64,000 nt of DNA from Flectonema sp. DT1601 (GCA_964019425.1 OZ025795.1:1120001-1184000); one strand, 5' to 3'; shown: positions 35,572 through 48,500, counted from the stretch's first letter. Notes: a model not told the origin generated them from the letters alone. Made by a program: numbers and translations.

Positions 35572-36099
35572 ATAAACAATGTTATCATTTTTTTTTTTTT
35601 TCTATCGATCGACTATGTCGATTAATTTCTATTTTCCGTCCTGATCGAGACGCTAAACTGATTGTTTCCTTTTTTTAAATAATAAAAAAAAAAAAAAAAA
35701 AAGAGCATCTCCCTGCTATCCTCATATCCCCACAATAATATTATACCTTTTCATTTTCTCTTTCCTTTTCTGGTCTTTTTTTTTCTTTTTTTCCTTTTTC
35801 ATACAACGTTTTTTATTTATATTTTTTTTTTTTTTTTTTTCATGTTTGATTATTTCCTCTTCATATTTTTCTTTTTCTATTCTTTCTTTTTTTTTTTTTT
35901 TTTTTTCTCTGCCTCTCTCTCAATTCTGTTCGTTTCTTTGAAACGAAAATTCATTTGAATATTATTCCTTGGTCAGCAACCATCATTGTCGCCCTTTGGG
36001 CCTGTTAAAAAAAAAAATAAAAATAAAAAGAAAGTTTACATCGGGAATAGGGCAGGAGCCAAAAGCTCCCAGTCCGTTACTTCCCACTTATCGAAATTC
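29193..36099 (+). mobile_element. Family A retroposon, copy 2 (5'-truncated)
   Basis: Identity with copy 1 begins at GAAATCTTCCCTGTGG, inside the ORF, so the endonuclease-like part is missing. After that come the ORF, 3' UTR (30820-32384, with the ~185 bp palindrome block duplicated), satellite (32385-35690) and tail (35702-36099). Coding and UTR sequences differ from copy 1 at very few bases, implying recent shared ancestry, while the satellite arrays differ in monomer count and tract length. Confidence 0.85.
32385..35690 (+). repeat. Family A satellite array, copy 2
   Basis: About 24 alpha and beta monomers. The 5' part alternates alpha and beta; the 3' part is mostly alpha, with CCTGGTCAGG variants, and ends in the CCTGATCGAGACGC monomer. 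Some mixed monomers (a beta core with the alpha CCTGGTC block, near 32940 and 33475) look like recombinants. Confidence 0.92.
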
Positions 36100-36855
36100 A
36101 AAACTCCCAGAGGCTGAGAACACTATCAAGACCTGACGAACAACCCAACCTTTCCGTGAGTACTTGTCTTTGCTAATCTCGTCAAGCCAGATGAACATCG
36201 TACAAACGTTATCTCAACATCCGTGTGCGCTTAAGGTGAGAGGGTGTTCATGGAAACTTTGTGGCTGAAAATAAATTTTGGTAGTGGTTTTAGGGATTCT
36301 CATTTTTTTCTTGCTGTTCTGGACCTAGGTCCCCTTGATAGTTTGTTTGTTTTTTTACTCTACGTTTCCAGATAATAACTACTCAACACCTACCTACCTA
36401 CCTACCTACTACCAAATGCCTGGAAACATGGACTCCCCGCAGACTGCACCTGTGATCGCATCTGAGGATACTGTTACACCTGTCCCAACCATAAACGTGC
36501 CGGTGTTCAATGTTCCGACACCAACCCTGGGACGTGTCTTCCCTAGCGAGAGTGCACTCCTGGCAAGCGTCACCCTCGCCTGCTGCTCCACTGGAAGGAG
36601 GTTTAGCAGACAAAAGCGTGAGAACCGGATATCGTTCCATTGCACATCCGACTCATGTGAGTGGAGGGTGTGCGCTACAGGGAGTTGTGAAGAGAGAACT
36701 GTGACGGTGTCACAGCTGCGGCATACGGACGCTTGCAACCCTGGGGAGGGGAGGGTGTACGGGCTCAAGACCACAATAGCCTACCTTTCCCTGGCAAAAT
36801 ACAAGGAGTTGGGTACAAAATATAAAAAGTCCCACCTTGTACAAGACTTAAAGTG
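36100..36855 (+). pseudogene. MULE-type transposase N-terminal fragment with leader introns
   Basis: A reading frame from ATG 36416 runs into the family A junction. It starts with a Thr/Pro-rich stretch and then has a GRVFPSESAL segment and a likely zinc-binding pattern, FHCTSDSCEWRVCA followed by LRHTDAC, like the WRKY/GCM1-type finger before MULE transposase domains. Upstream, CCGTGAGTAC (about 36155) and AAGGTGAGA (about 36234) resemble splice donors and TTTCCAG (to 36371) an acceptor, so a spliced 5' leader is plausible. The frame is cut by family A at 36856; no DDE core is present. A non-transposase zinc-finger gene is the alternative. Confidence 0.5.
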
Positions 36856-37022
36856 CCAGACATTTTTATTTATTCTTTTTTTGCGAAAAGAGCACTGATT
36901 CTGGAGCTGACGTGTCCAAATGAAGATCGTTTCGAAACCTCTCATGTCTTAAAGGAAAAGAAATACCTAAAGCTAAGAGACTCGATCATCGCTAATGGCT
37001 TCGACTGTAACATTTTTACTAT
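36856..37022 (+). pseudogene. Endonuclease-like start of the family A ORF, copy 3
   Basis: Bases match copy 1 from the codons for PDIF through the stretch before EVGVRG. The frame is then split by the B insertion at 37023 and continues with GAAGTTGGCGTACGAGG at 37531. Two bases of the target (TT) are missing at the junction. Confidence 0.7.
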
Positions 37023-37530
37023 AGTTTAGTACTTCTGGGTGTTTGGCATCACCCCCCATAGTGAGCAAGTACAACAGGTAGCATTGGTAGTCTGTTGATC
37101 CTGAGTGATCCCAGCTACAGTTTTGTTCTTCTTTCTTTTTTTTAGAAGAAGATCAGGACATCCAAGCACTGCTGGATAGTTGCTGAATGCAGGGCCTGCC
37201 TGTGGCATTATAATAACAGGCTAAGTCATTTGTAGTTCATAGTTACCTTTGATTTTATAACTTCACACAGGGTACTATGAACGATGAGAGATCCAGTGGG
37301 ATCACTCAGGGTCTAGTAGAGACCACCAATGTTGTGCGTTGATAGGCAAGGTGACCAACCTTGACATTCTTTCTTTTCTCTCCTGTTGTGACAAACACAA
37401 AATACACACACAGCTTACAGTGTGTTCTTTGTGTATGTTTTCTTCAGGTGTGAGTAGTTTTTTTGTTCTTGCTCTTCAGGGAGGGCCTTAGCCAAAAGCT
37501 AACAGTCCAAATCTCACCTGGAAATTCAAC
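37023..37530 (-). mobile_element. Short family B copy inserted in the family A ORF
   Basis: A ~508 bp B segment in reverse orientation runs from AGTTTAGTACTTCTGGGTG to GGAAATTCAAC. Copy 1 supplies the empty site. Read in this direction the 3' end is the conserved stem-loop end, and the 5' end lies by the GGGTG-TTTGGCAT-CACCC hairpin. There is no poly(A) or duplication. The copy at 53982-54484 has nearly the same ends, so ~505 bp may be a real transcript size. Confidence 0.85.
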
Positions 37531-39387
37531 GAAGTTGGCGTACGAGGAAACATCTGCATGGACCAGCTGAACATCTGGACACGTCACATCGGTTCACCTT
37601 TAGCACCAACAAAAGCTTTATTTTGTGAATGCACCAGAATCGCCAGACAGTGCTCATATGTTCTGTTCCAGACGAGGAACCTCCCCACGTGGCATTCAAG
37701 ACCACTAATGCGCAGCATTAAAGAAGAACCTGCCACTGCAAGTTTTATAAAAGATGGTAAAGAAATCTTCCCTGTAGAAGAAGTCAAAATCCACAAAGTA
37801 ACAAAACTGAAAACGATCGAAAAGCTCACCATTGAAAGGTCGTGGCTTGAGAAATGTTTTATCTGGCAAACTTGTTACGCATCGGCTCTTTCTATTCTAC
37901 TTATTGCCAATGGTTCTTCCTCCCCGGCCCCTTCTGTTTTGTTAGATGAGGATGAGCTCACTGGACTCTCCTTGTCATTCTCTTCTATTTCTTCCATCTC
38001 TTTCCAGACTCCCCCACCTGAACTCACGTCAACGGGATCGCAAACACTCCCTACTGATTTTGCTATGGTGTTAAGATGTCAATCTGACATTGGTTCTCAA
38101 ACCCCCTTGTACAAAGAAAAAAAAGGAAGATTAAGGCTGAAACTTTCCTTGAAATGCCAGATTTTAGAAAACGAACTAGAACAAATGAAAGAACGAATTT
38201 TTTATGTTCTATTTTTATTTTACTTTAATGCGATGTCAGCCTCCCTCGAGAAAGACAAGCAGTTACTAAACGGATTACCTGTTGAGATCAAAGCTACCAA
38301 CCAGGATCCATCCTCACTTCCTCCTGCGCCCCCTGTTTTAATTATTGAAAAAGATAGAAAAGAATATGAACTTCTGGAAGGAGTAATTCAACGGTTAACA
38401 GTAGAACGCGATGAATCGAAGACTTCTCTTTCTGCACTAGTTCGTCAATATGACTTAGTGGAAGATTACAGGAAACGTGAGCTCGCAAATCTGACTCAGA
38501 AAGCAGACCTATCGGAAATGGCGCTTTTCAATTACCATCAAAGGTTTGTTCTTCTGTCGAACGAATTGGAGACCAAATGTAATGAGGAAAGAGAAAGTAA
38601 AATAAGACTTTTCTATACTCAACAGGAGGTCGAGAGTTTGCGTGCCGCACGTCCCCACATGACCCACTTTAGTCAACAAGTTTCCCCCCGATCCCCTATT
38701 TTGTATGAATCTGTTGCTATGATGAAGATAGCAAAGAACTACCTCTCGCTCTTTACAACTACGAGTAGTCTTTTTACTCCTCTTATTAAACCCCTTATCC
38801 CTACCCTTAATTATATCACCCCTCTTTGTCCTCTAGCCTCAATTCCTCCGACAATGCCGCAGAGTGAAGCTCTCGACCGCACGCCGACCAAGATTTTACG
38901 ACAAGAGAGTCACGTTATCTCCGTTAAAGAGAATACACCTATTGCGAGACAATGGTCCGAGGGTAGGATTGACTTACTCGAGAATTACTGTCGAGCAGTA
39001 GATGACTCTCTCGAAACAAACGAGAAAGCGGCAGAGCTCTCAGAACAACTTTTGGATGCCCAACTTCGCCTCTCGGAGCTGAATCACCAACGGTGTACAA
39101 CTCACGCAGAGCAGCTTGAGCAATCCATGATGTTAACGGGACTGGCGAGCGATTTAAATGTTCAACTCGCCTTGGCACGGTCTCAAATTGCGGCCCTGAA
39201 GTTCCAATTAGCTTCATGGGCAGAAGGTTTGAGTCCGCCAGACACAGAAGAACATGAGGAAATTGAAACTCCGCCGAGAAAGTCTGAGCGTTCAACTCTG
39301 AAAAAACGGACCCCTCCATCAAGATATCGTTATAATCGAAGGAGATGTTCTGCAGATGACGTTCACGGTGACTCCACCCCCTTGTAA
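37531..39387 (+). CDS. Family A ORF, copy 3, main part (609 aa from ATG 37558)
   Basis: The frame is open from the B junction to the shared stop and aligns with copy 1 from residue 66. It begins in the last part of the endonuclease-like region and continues through the coiled-coil extension. Compared with copy 1 there are about fifteen replacements, clustered in the Ser/Thr-rich linker (T for M, V-L-R-C for V-I-R-T, E-K-K-G-R for K-K-E-G-K), yet no break. The ATG at 37558 is simply the first in-frame one after the insertion. Confidence 0.6.
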   Translation, partial: EVGVRGNICMDQLNIWTRHIGSPLAPTKALFCECTRIARQCSYVLFQTRNLPTWHSRPLMRSIKEEPATASFIKDGKEIFPVEEVKIHKVTKLKTIEKLTIERSWLEKCFIWQTCYASALSILLIANGSSSPAPSVLLDEDELTGLSLSFSSISSISFQTPPPELTSTGSQTLPTDFAMVLRCQSDIGSQTPLYKEKKGRLRLKLSLKCQILENELEQMKERIFYVLFLFYFNAMSASLEKDKQLLNGLPVEIKATNQDPSSLPPAPPVLIIEKDRKEYELLEGVIQRLTVERDESKTSLSALVRQYDLVEDYRKRELANLTQKADLSEMALFNYHQRFVLLSNELETKCNEERESKIRLFYTQQEVESLRAARPHMTHFSQQVSPRSPILYESVAMMKIAKNYLSLFTTTSSLFTPLIKPLIPTLNYITPLCPLASIPPTMPQSEALDRTPTKILRQESHVISVKENTPIARQWSEGRIDLLENYCRAVDDSLETNEKAAELSEQLLDAQLRLSELNHQRCTTHAEQLEQSMMLTGLASDLNVQLALARSQIAALKFQLASWAEGLSPPDTEEHEEIETPPRKSERSTLKKRTPPSRYRYNRRRCSADDVHGDSTPL

Positions 39388-39894
39388 TTCTTTTTCCTTA
39401 CTTTCACATCACTTTGTTTATTTAGTTTATTAGCTTATTTATTATTTATTGTTCGTTTTGTTTGTAATATTTTGTCGATATGTTTATGTCCGTCAGATCA
39501 TAACGTTAATCAGGTTAATTGTTAATTGTTAATTGTAAATGGTCTAAACTCCAATCCAAGTTCCCAAGGCTTGGCATAGATTTGAGTGACGCCTTACTGG
39601 CCTCCTCATCCTCTATGAGTGGTGAGGGGGCCAGCAATGGTTTTTTTTTTTTTTTCTCTTATCTCTTTTTTTTTTCTTTTTCTTTTACTCTAATATGAAA
39701 TATTTTTGAACAAAATGTGATTATTAATTTAAAAAAAAAAAAAAAAAATAATGTAAATGAATAATAAAAAAAAAAAAAAAAACATGCCTTGGGAATACAA
39801 CCAAAGCCCCAATTAATCGGTCCTTTCTTTTTTCCTTCTTGTCAAGTGATCGCTCCACTCGTCGATCACCAAAACCGATTGTATTTATATCTGT

Positions 39895-41609
39895 GGATAG
39901 TTGCTGAATGCAGGGCCTGCCTGTGGCATTATAATAACAGGCTAAGTCATTTGTAGTTCATAGTTTACCTTTGATTTTATAACTTCACATAGGTACTATG
40001 AACGATGAGAGATCCAGTGGGATCACTCAGGGTCTAGTAGAGACCACCAATGTTGTGCGTTGATAGGCAAGGTGACCAACCTTGACATTCTTTCTTTTCT
40101 CTCCTGTTGTGACAAACACAAAATACACACACAGCTTACAGTGTGTTCTTTGTGTATGTTTTCTTCAGGTGTGAGTAGTTTTTTTGTTCTTGCTCTTCAG
40201 GGAGGGCCTTAGCCAAAAGCTAACAGTCCAAATCTCACCTGGAAATTCAACTCAGTCCTTGTCAGTTTTGGCATCAAACTTGTAATGGTTTAATCATTAC
40301 AGGTTATTTACTGAAATATTTGTTCTAAAAGTTGCTAAGTATTTCTCACTTAGAAATTTTTTATTTTTTTATTTTCAGCTTAATTAGCTACAAATTGTTT
40401 CTACTAAGTGTTTCTCACTTAGTTTTTTTTTTTGCTTTTCAGCTCCTTAAAAGCTGCTAAGTGTTTCTGCTAAGTGTTTCTCACTTAGAATTTTATTTTT
40501 ATGTTCGTTTTCTATCCCCTCTTCTATCCCTTTTGTTCAAAATAAGCGGGAGGAAATTCTCTCACTCACGCTAAGATGCACTCTGAACTTTGATTTTTTG
40601 ATCTGAGTGTGAGGGAATGACCTGTTAGTGCATTGGGCATAAGCTGGGCTGCAGTTTAGATGTCTTAGGTGTTAATAAGGGGTTCCTCTTAGCATTTTTC
40701 TTTGTTCCCACCTTATGATTTTCTTGAAGAAAAAAAATAGAAGTCATAATGGTGCTTCCCTCTGGAAGGGTTGTAAGCCATGGTGTCCAACTAGATTAAA
40801 GGACAAGTCTGGGATAATCCCTGCCAGAGGGGCGAGTATTCTACCATGGTTGAAATACTCTGGCAACTGATCTTCAATTTTATGTTGTTTGTTAGCTGCT
40901 GGTGTATCTTGATTATGTGTTGATACTTGCATTTTTTTTATTTGTAATCTTCTATTACAATCCTCTTTCTGTTCTGGTCTGTTACTTCATTTGTCTTGTA
41001 TAACTTCAGTTATATCCATTTTACTTTTTATTGTTTCCCATCTACTTTTTATTTTCTATTAGTTCTGGTCAGAAACTCCTGGGCAGCAAGAAGGAAAGCA
41101 GTTTAGTACTTCTGGGTGTTTGGCATCACCCCCCATAGTGAGCAAGTACAACAGGTAGCATTGGTAGTCTGTTGATCCTGAGTGATCCCAGCTACAGTTT
41201 TGTTTTTCTTTCTTTTTTTTAGAAGAAGATCAGGACATCCTAGCACTGCTGGATAGTTGCTGAATGCAGGGCCTGCCTGTGGCATTATAATAACAGGCTA
41301 AGTCATTTGTAGTTCATAGTTTACCTTTGATTTTATAACTTCACATAGGTACTATGAACGATGAGAGATCCAGTGGGATCACTCAGGGTCTAGTAGAGAC
41401 CACCAATGTTGTGCGTTGATAGGCAAGGTGACCAACCTTGACATTCTTTCTTTTCTCTCCTGTTGTGACAAACACAAAATACACACACAGCTTACAGTGT
41501 GTTCTTTGTGTATGTTTTCTTCAGGTGTGAGTAGTTTTTTTGTTCTTGCTCTTCAGGGAGGGCCTTAGCCAAAAGCTAACAGTCCAAATCTCACCTGGAA
41601 ATTCAACTC
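39895..41609 (-). mobile_element. 1.26-unit family B copy in the family A 3' UTR
   Basis: Inserted between ATATCTGT and CTTTTCTCAACG, which are adjacent in copy 1. Reading toward the stem-loop end it has a partial unit (39895 to about 40252), then a complete unit that ends at the same terminal module (about 41609). It therefore crosses a unit boundary, as expected if the source was an RNA from a tandem B array that was 5'-truncated during reverse transcription. The sequence is a distinct B variant (CACATAGGTACT for CACAGGGTACT). Confidence 0.85.
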
Positions 41610-42535
41610 CCTTTTCTCAACGATCGGCTATACCGATCATTTTTTTTTTTTTAAAAATAATTGTTTTCTTCTTCTCGACGATCAGATCCAATTGATCGAC
41701 CTTTTTTTTTTTTTTTTTTTTTTTCCTTTATTCTTTCCATCCCTCCCGCTCCCCTTATTTTAATAAAATCAAGATCAGCTCAGCTGATCGTTAATCTTTT
41801 TTTTTTTTTTTTTTTTAAATTTAAACTGATTGTATTTATATCTGGTTATTTTTTCTCAACGATCGGCTATGCCGATCGACCTTTAAAATAATTGTCTTCT
41901 TCTTCTCGACGATCAGATCCAATTGATCGACCTTTTCTTTTTTTTTTTCCTTTATTCCTCCCATCCCTCCCGCTCCCCTTATTTTAATAAAAACAAGATC
42001 AGCTCAGCTTGATCGTTATTTATTTATTTATTTTTTTTTTTTTGTTGGTCCTAGTCAAGACCTTAAACTGACTAATCGGTCTTAACTTTAACTAAGTGAA
42101 TGAACCCTTCCCGTTTTCCTTTTCCCTTTATTACTCTCTATCTGGTCTGTTATGTCATAAATCTCATTTAATTTTATCATTCATTTTAATTTTTCACTGT
42201 TTCCCATCTACATTTTATTTTCAAATAGTTCCGGTCTGTCTTTAATGTTAAATAAAACTGATCATGTTAACTCAATATTTTTTTTTTTATGTGCAAGAGA
42301 TACCAACACGCAAGAGATACCAACGCACATACGAGATACCAGCACTTCCGAGATACCGACACACAAGAGATACCAAGACACTTAAGATACCAGCAAGGAC
42401 AATGAGAGGTAGAATGAACTCTCCTCCTTGTGTCCGATCCTGATTATTTTTTGTTGAATTGGTAGTGTTACCTCAGTTTGCGACTCTCGTATCTGTGTTG
42501 TGTTAACTCATGTAAGTGATCTTAACTCCTGTTAA

Positions 42536-45500
42536 AAAATAAATAAAAAGAATTTAAAATAAAAAAAAAGAATAAACAATGTTATCATTGTTTTTTTATC
42601 GTTCGACTTTGTCGACTAATTTCTATTCTCAGTTTTTTTCTTTAAAAAATAAATAAAAAGAATTTAAAATAAAAAAAAAGAATAAACAATGTTATCATTG
42701 TCTTTTTTATCGATCGACTATGTCGATTACTTTCTATTTTCCGTCCTGGTCAAGACGCTAAACTGATTGTTTTTTTTTTTTTCAAAGTTAATAAAAAAGA
42801 ATAAAAAATAAAATAAAAAAAAAGAATAAACAATGTTATCATTGTTTTTTTTTTATCGTTCGACTTTGTCGACTAATTTCTATTTTCCGTTTTTTTTTCT
42901 TTAAAAAATAAATAAAAAGAATTTTAAATAAAAAAAGAATAAACAATGTTATCATTGTTTATTTTATCGATCGACTATGTCGATTACTTTCTATTTTCCG
43001 TCCTGGTCAAGACGCTAAACTGATTGTTTTTTTTTTTTTTTCAAAATTAATAGAAAAGAATAAAAAAAAAAAAATAAAAAAAAGAATAAACAATGTTATC
43101 ATTGTTTTTTTTATCGTTCGACTTTGTCGACTAATTTCTATTTTCCGTTTTTTTTTTTTTTTTTCTTTAAAAAAATAAATAAAAGTAATTTAAAATAAAA
43201 AAAAAGAATAAACAATGTTATCATTGTTTTTTTATCGATCGACTATGTCGATCACTTTCTATTTTCCGTCCTGGTCAAGACGCTAAACTGATTGTTTTTT
43301 TTTAATAAATAAAAAGAAATAAAAAAAAAAAAAAAAAGAATAAACAATGTTATCATTGTTTTTTTATCGTTCGACTTTGTCGACTAATTTCTATTTTCCG
43401 TTTTTTTTTCCTTTAAAAAATAAATAAAAAGAATTTAAAAAAAAAAGAATAAACAATGTTATCATTGTTTTTTTTATCGATCGACTATGTCGATTACTTT
43501 CTATTTTCCGTCCTGGTCAGGACGCTAAACTGATTGTTTTTTTTTTTTTTTTTTTTTTCAAAACTAATAAAAAAGAATATAAAAAAAAAAAAAAAAAAAA
43601 AAAAGAATAAACAATGTTATCATTGTTTTTTTTTATCGTTCGACTTTGTCGACTAATTTCTATTTTCCGTTTTTTTTTTTTTTTTTCTTTAAAAAAATAA
43701 ATAAAAATAATTTAAAATAAAAAAAAAGAATAAACAATGTTATCATTGTTTTTTTATCGATCGACTATGTCGATCACTTTCTATTTTCCGTCCTGGTCAA
43801 GACGCTAAACTGATTGTTTTTTTTTAATAAATAAAAAGAAATAAAAAAAAAAAAAAAAAGAATAAACAATGTTATCATTGTTTTTTTATCGTTCGACTTT
43901 GTCGACTAATTTCTATTTTCCGTTTTTTTTTCCTTTAAAAAATAAATAAAAAGAATTTAAAAAAAAAAGAATAAACAATGTTATCATTGTTTTTTTTATC
44001 GATCGACTATGTCGATTACTTTCTATTTTCCGTCCTGGTCAGGACGCTAAACTGATTGTTTTTTTTTTTTTTTTTTTTTTCAAAACTAATAAAAAAGAAT
44101 ATAAAAAAAAAAAAAAAAAAAAAAAAGAATAAACAATGTTATCATTGTTTTTTTTTATCGTTCGACTTTGTCGACTAATTTCTATTTTCCGTCCTGGTCA
44201 AGACGCTAAACTGATTGTTTTTTTTTTTTTTCAAAATTAATAAAAAAGAATTTAAAAAATAAAATAAAAAAAAGAATAAACAATGTTATCATTGTTTTTT
44301 TTTATCGGACTAATTTCTATTTTCCGTTTCTTTTCTTTAAAAAATAAATAAAAAGAATTTAAAAAAAAAAAAAAAAAAGAATAAACAATGTTATCATTGT
44401 TTTTTTTTATCGTTCGACTTTGTCGACTAATTTCTATTTTCAGTTTTTTTCTTTAAAAAATAAATAAAAAGAATTTAAAATAAAAAAAAAGAATAAACAA
44501 TGTTATCATTGTTTTTTTTATCGATCGACTATGTCGATTACTTTCTATTTTCCGTCCTGGTCAAGACGCTAAACTGATTGTTTTTTTTTTCAAAATTAAT
44601 AAAAAAGAATATAAAAAAAAAAAATAAAAAAAAGAATAAACAATGTTATCATTGTTTTTTTATCGTTCGACTTTGTCGACTAATTTCTATTTTCCGTTTT
44701 TTTTTCCTTTAAAAAATAAATAAAAAGAATTTAAAATAAAAAAAAAGAATAAACAATGTTATCATTGTTTTTTTTATCGATCGACTATGTCGATTACTTT
44801 CTATTTTCCGTCCTGGTCAAGACGCTAAACTGATTGTTTTTTTTTTTTTTTTCAAAGTTAATAAAAAAGAATAAAAAATAAAATAAAAAAAAAGAATAAA
44901 CAATGTTATCATTGTTTTTTTTTATCGTTCGACTTTGTCGACTAATTTCTATTTTCCGTTTTTTTTTCTTTAAAAAAATAAATAAAAAGAATTTTAAATA
45001 AAAAAAGAATAAACAATGTTATCATTGTTTTTTTATCGATCGACTATGTCGATTACTTTCTATTTTCCGTCCTGGTCAAGACGCTAAACTGATTGTTTTT
45101 TTTTTTTCAAAATTAATAGAAAAGAATAAAAAAAAAAAAATAAAAAAAAGAATAAACAATGTTATCATTGTTTTTTTTATCGTTCGACTTTGTCGACTAA
45201 TTTCTATTTTCCGTTTTTTTTTTGCTTTAAAAAAATAAATAAAAAGAATTTAAAATAAAAAAAAAGAATAAACAATGTTATCCTTGTTTTTTTATCGATC
45301 GACTATGTCGATCACTTTCTATTTTCCGTCCTGGTCAAGACGCTAAACTGATTGTTTTTTTTTCAAAATTAATAAAAAGAATATAAAAAAAGTAAAAAAA
45401 AAAGAATAAACAATGTTATCATTGTTTTTTTTTTATCGTTCGACTTTGTTGACTAATTTCTATTTTCCGTTTTTTTCTTTTTAAAAAATAAATAAAAAGA

Positions 45501-48500
45501 ATTTAAAAAAAAAAAAAAAAGAATAAACAATGTTATCATTGTTTTTTTTATCGATCGACTATGTCGATTACTTTCTATTTTCCGTCCTGGTCAAGACGCT
45601 AAACTGATTGTTTTTTTTTTTTTCAAAATTAATAAAAAAGAATAGAAAAAAAATAAAAATAAAAAAATAGAATAAACAATGTTATCATTGTGTTTTTTGT
45701 TATCGTTCGACTTTGTTGACTATTTTCTATTTTCCATTTTTATTCTTTAAAAAATAAATAAAAAGAATTTAAAAAAAAAAAAAAGAATAAACAATGTTAT
45801 CATTGTTTTTTTATCGATCGACTATGTCGATCACTTTCTATTTTCCGTCCTGGTCAAGACGCTAAACTGATTGTTTTTTTTTTCAAAATTAATAAAAAAG
45901 AATATAAAAAAAAAAAAAAAAAAAGAATAAACAATGTTATCATTGTTTTTTTTTATCGTTCGACTTTGTCGACTAATTTCTATTTTCCGTTTCTTTTCTT
46001 TAAAGAATAAATAAAAAGAATTTAAAATAAAAAAAAAAGAATAAACAATGTTATCATTGTTTTTTTATCGATCGACTATGTCGATCACTTTCTATTTTCC
46101 GTCCTGGTCAAGACGCTAAACTGATTGTTTTTTTTTCAAAATTAATAAAAAAGAATATAAAAAAAAAAAAAAAAAAAAAAAAGAATAAACAATGTTATCA
46201 TTGTTTTTTTTATTGTTCGACTTTGTTGACTAATTTCTATTTTCCGTTTTTTTTCTTTAAAAAATAAATAAAAAGGATTTAAAATAAAAAAAAAGAATAA
46301 ACAATGTTATCATTGTTTTTTTGTCGATCGACTATGTCGATCACTTTCTATTTTCCGTCCTGGTCAAGACGCTAAACTGATTGTTTTTTTTCAAAATTAA
46401 TAAAAAAGAATATAAAAAAAAAAAAAAAAAAAAGGAAAAACAATGTTATCATTGTTTTTTTTTATCGTTCGACTTTGTCGACTAATTTCTATTTTCCGTT
46501 TCTTTTCTTTAAAGAATTAATAAAAAGAATTTAAAATAAAAAAAAAGAATAAACAATGTTATCATTGTTTTTTTTATCGATCGACTATGTCGATCACTTT
46601 CTATTTTCCGTCCTGGTCAAGACGCTAAACTGGTTGTTTTTTTTTTTCAAAATTGATAAAAAAGAATATAAAAAAAAAAAAAAAAAAAGAATAAACAATG
46701 TTATCATTGTTTTTTTTATCGTTCGACTTTGTCGACTAATTTCTATTTTCCGTTTTTTTTTTTTTTTTCTTTAAAAAATAAATAAAAAGAATTTAAAATA
46801 AAAAAAAAAGATTAAACAATGTTATCATTGTTTTTTTATCGATCGACTATGTCGATCACTTTCTATTTTCCGTCCTGGTCAAGACGCTAAACTGATTGTT
46901 TTTTTTTTCAAAATTAATAAAAAAGAATATTAAAAAAAATACAAAAAAAAAAGAATAAACAATGTTATCACAGTTTTTTTTATCGTTCGACTTTGTCGAC
47001 TAATTTCTATTTTCCGTTTTTTTTCTTTAAAAAATAAATAAAAAGAATTTAAAATAAAAAAAAAGAATAAACAATGTTATCATTGTTTTTTTTTATCGAT
47101 CGACTATGTCGATTACTTTCTATTTTCCGTCCTGGTCAAGACGCTAAACTGATTGTTTTTTTTTTCAAAATTAATAAAAAAGAATATAAAAAAAGTACAA
47201 AAAAAAAGATTAAACAATGTTATCATTGTTTTTTTTTATCGTTCGACTTTGTCGACTAATTTCTATTTTCCGTTTTTTTTCTTTGAAAAATAAATAAAAA
47301 GAATTTAAAATAAAAAAAAAAGAATAAACAATGTTATCATTGTTTTTTTTTATCGATCGACTATGTCGATTACTTTCTATTTTCCGTCCTGGTCAAGACG
47401 CTAAACTGATTGTTTTTTTTTTTTTCAAAATAAAAAAAAATATTAAAAAAAAAAAAAAAAAAAAAAAGAATAAACAATGTTATCATTGTTTTTTTTATCG
47501 TTCGACTTTGTTGACTAATTTCTATTTTCCGTTTTTTTTTTTTTTTTCTTTAAAAAATAAATAAAAAGAATTTAAAAAAAAAAAAAAAAAAAAAAAAAGA
47601 ATAAACAATGTTATCATTGTTTTTTTTTATCGATCGACTATGTCGATTACTTTCTATTTTCCGTCCTGGTCAAGACGCTAAACTGATTGTTTTTTTTTTC
47701 AAAATTAATAAAAAAGAATATAAAAAAAGTACAAAAAAAAAGATTAAACAATGTTATCATTGTTTTTTTTTATCGTTCGACTTTGTCGACTAATTTCTAT
47801 TTTCCGTTTTTTTTCTTTGAAAAATAAATAAAATGAATTTAAAATAAAAAAAAAAGAATAAACAATGTTATCATTGTTTTTTTTTATCGATCGACTATGT
47901 CGATTACTTTCTATTTTCCGTCCTGGTCAAGACGCTAAACTGATTGTTTTTTTTTTTTTCAAAATAAAAAAAAATATTTAAAAAAAAAAAAAAAAAAAAA
48001 AGAATAAACAATGTTATCATTGTTTTTTTTATCGTTCGACTTTGTTGACTAATTTCTATTTTCCGTTTTTTTTTTTTTTTTCTTTAAAAAATAAATAAAA
48101 AGAATTTAAAAAAAAAAAAAAAAAAAAAAAAAGAATAAACAATGTTATCATTGTTTTTTTATCGATCGACTATGTCGATCACTTTCTATTTTCCGTCCTG
48201 GTCAAGACGCTAAACTGATTGTTTTTTTTTTCAAAATAAAAAAAATATTAAAAAAAAAAAATAAAAAAAAAGAATAAACAATGTTATCATTGTTTTTTTT
48301 ATCGATCGACTATGTCGATTACTTTCTATTTTCCGTCCTGGTCAAGACGCTAAACTGATTGTTTTTTTTTCAAAATAAAAAAAATATTAAAAAAAAAAAA
48401 TAAAAAAAAAGAATAAACAATGTTATCATTGTTTTTTTTTATCGTTCGACTTTGTTGACTAATTTCTATTTTCCGTTTTTTTTTCTTTAAAAAATAAATA

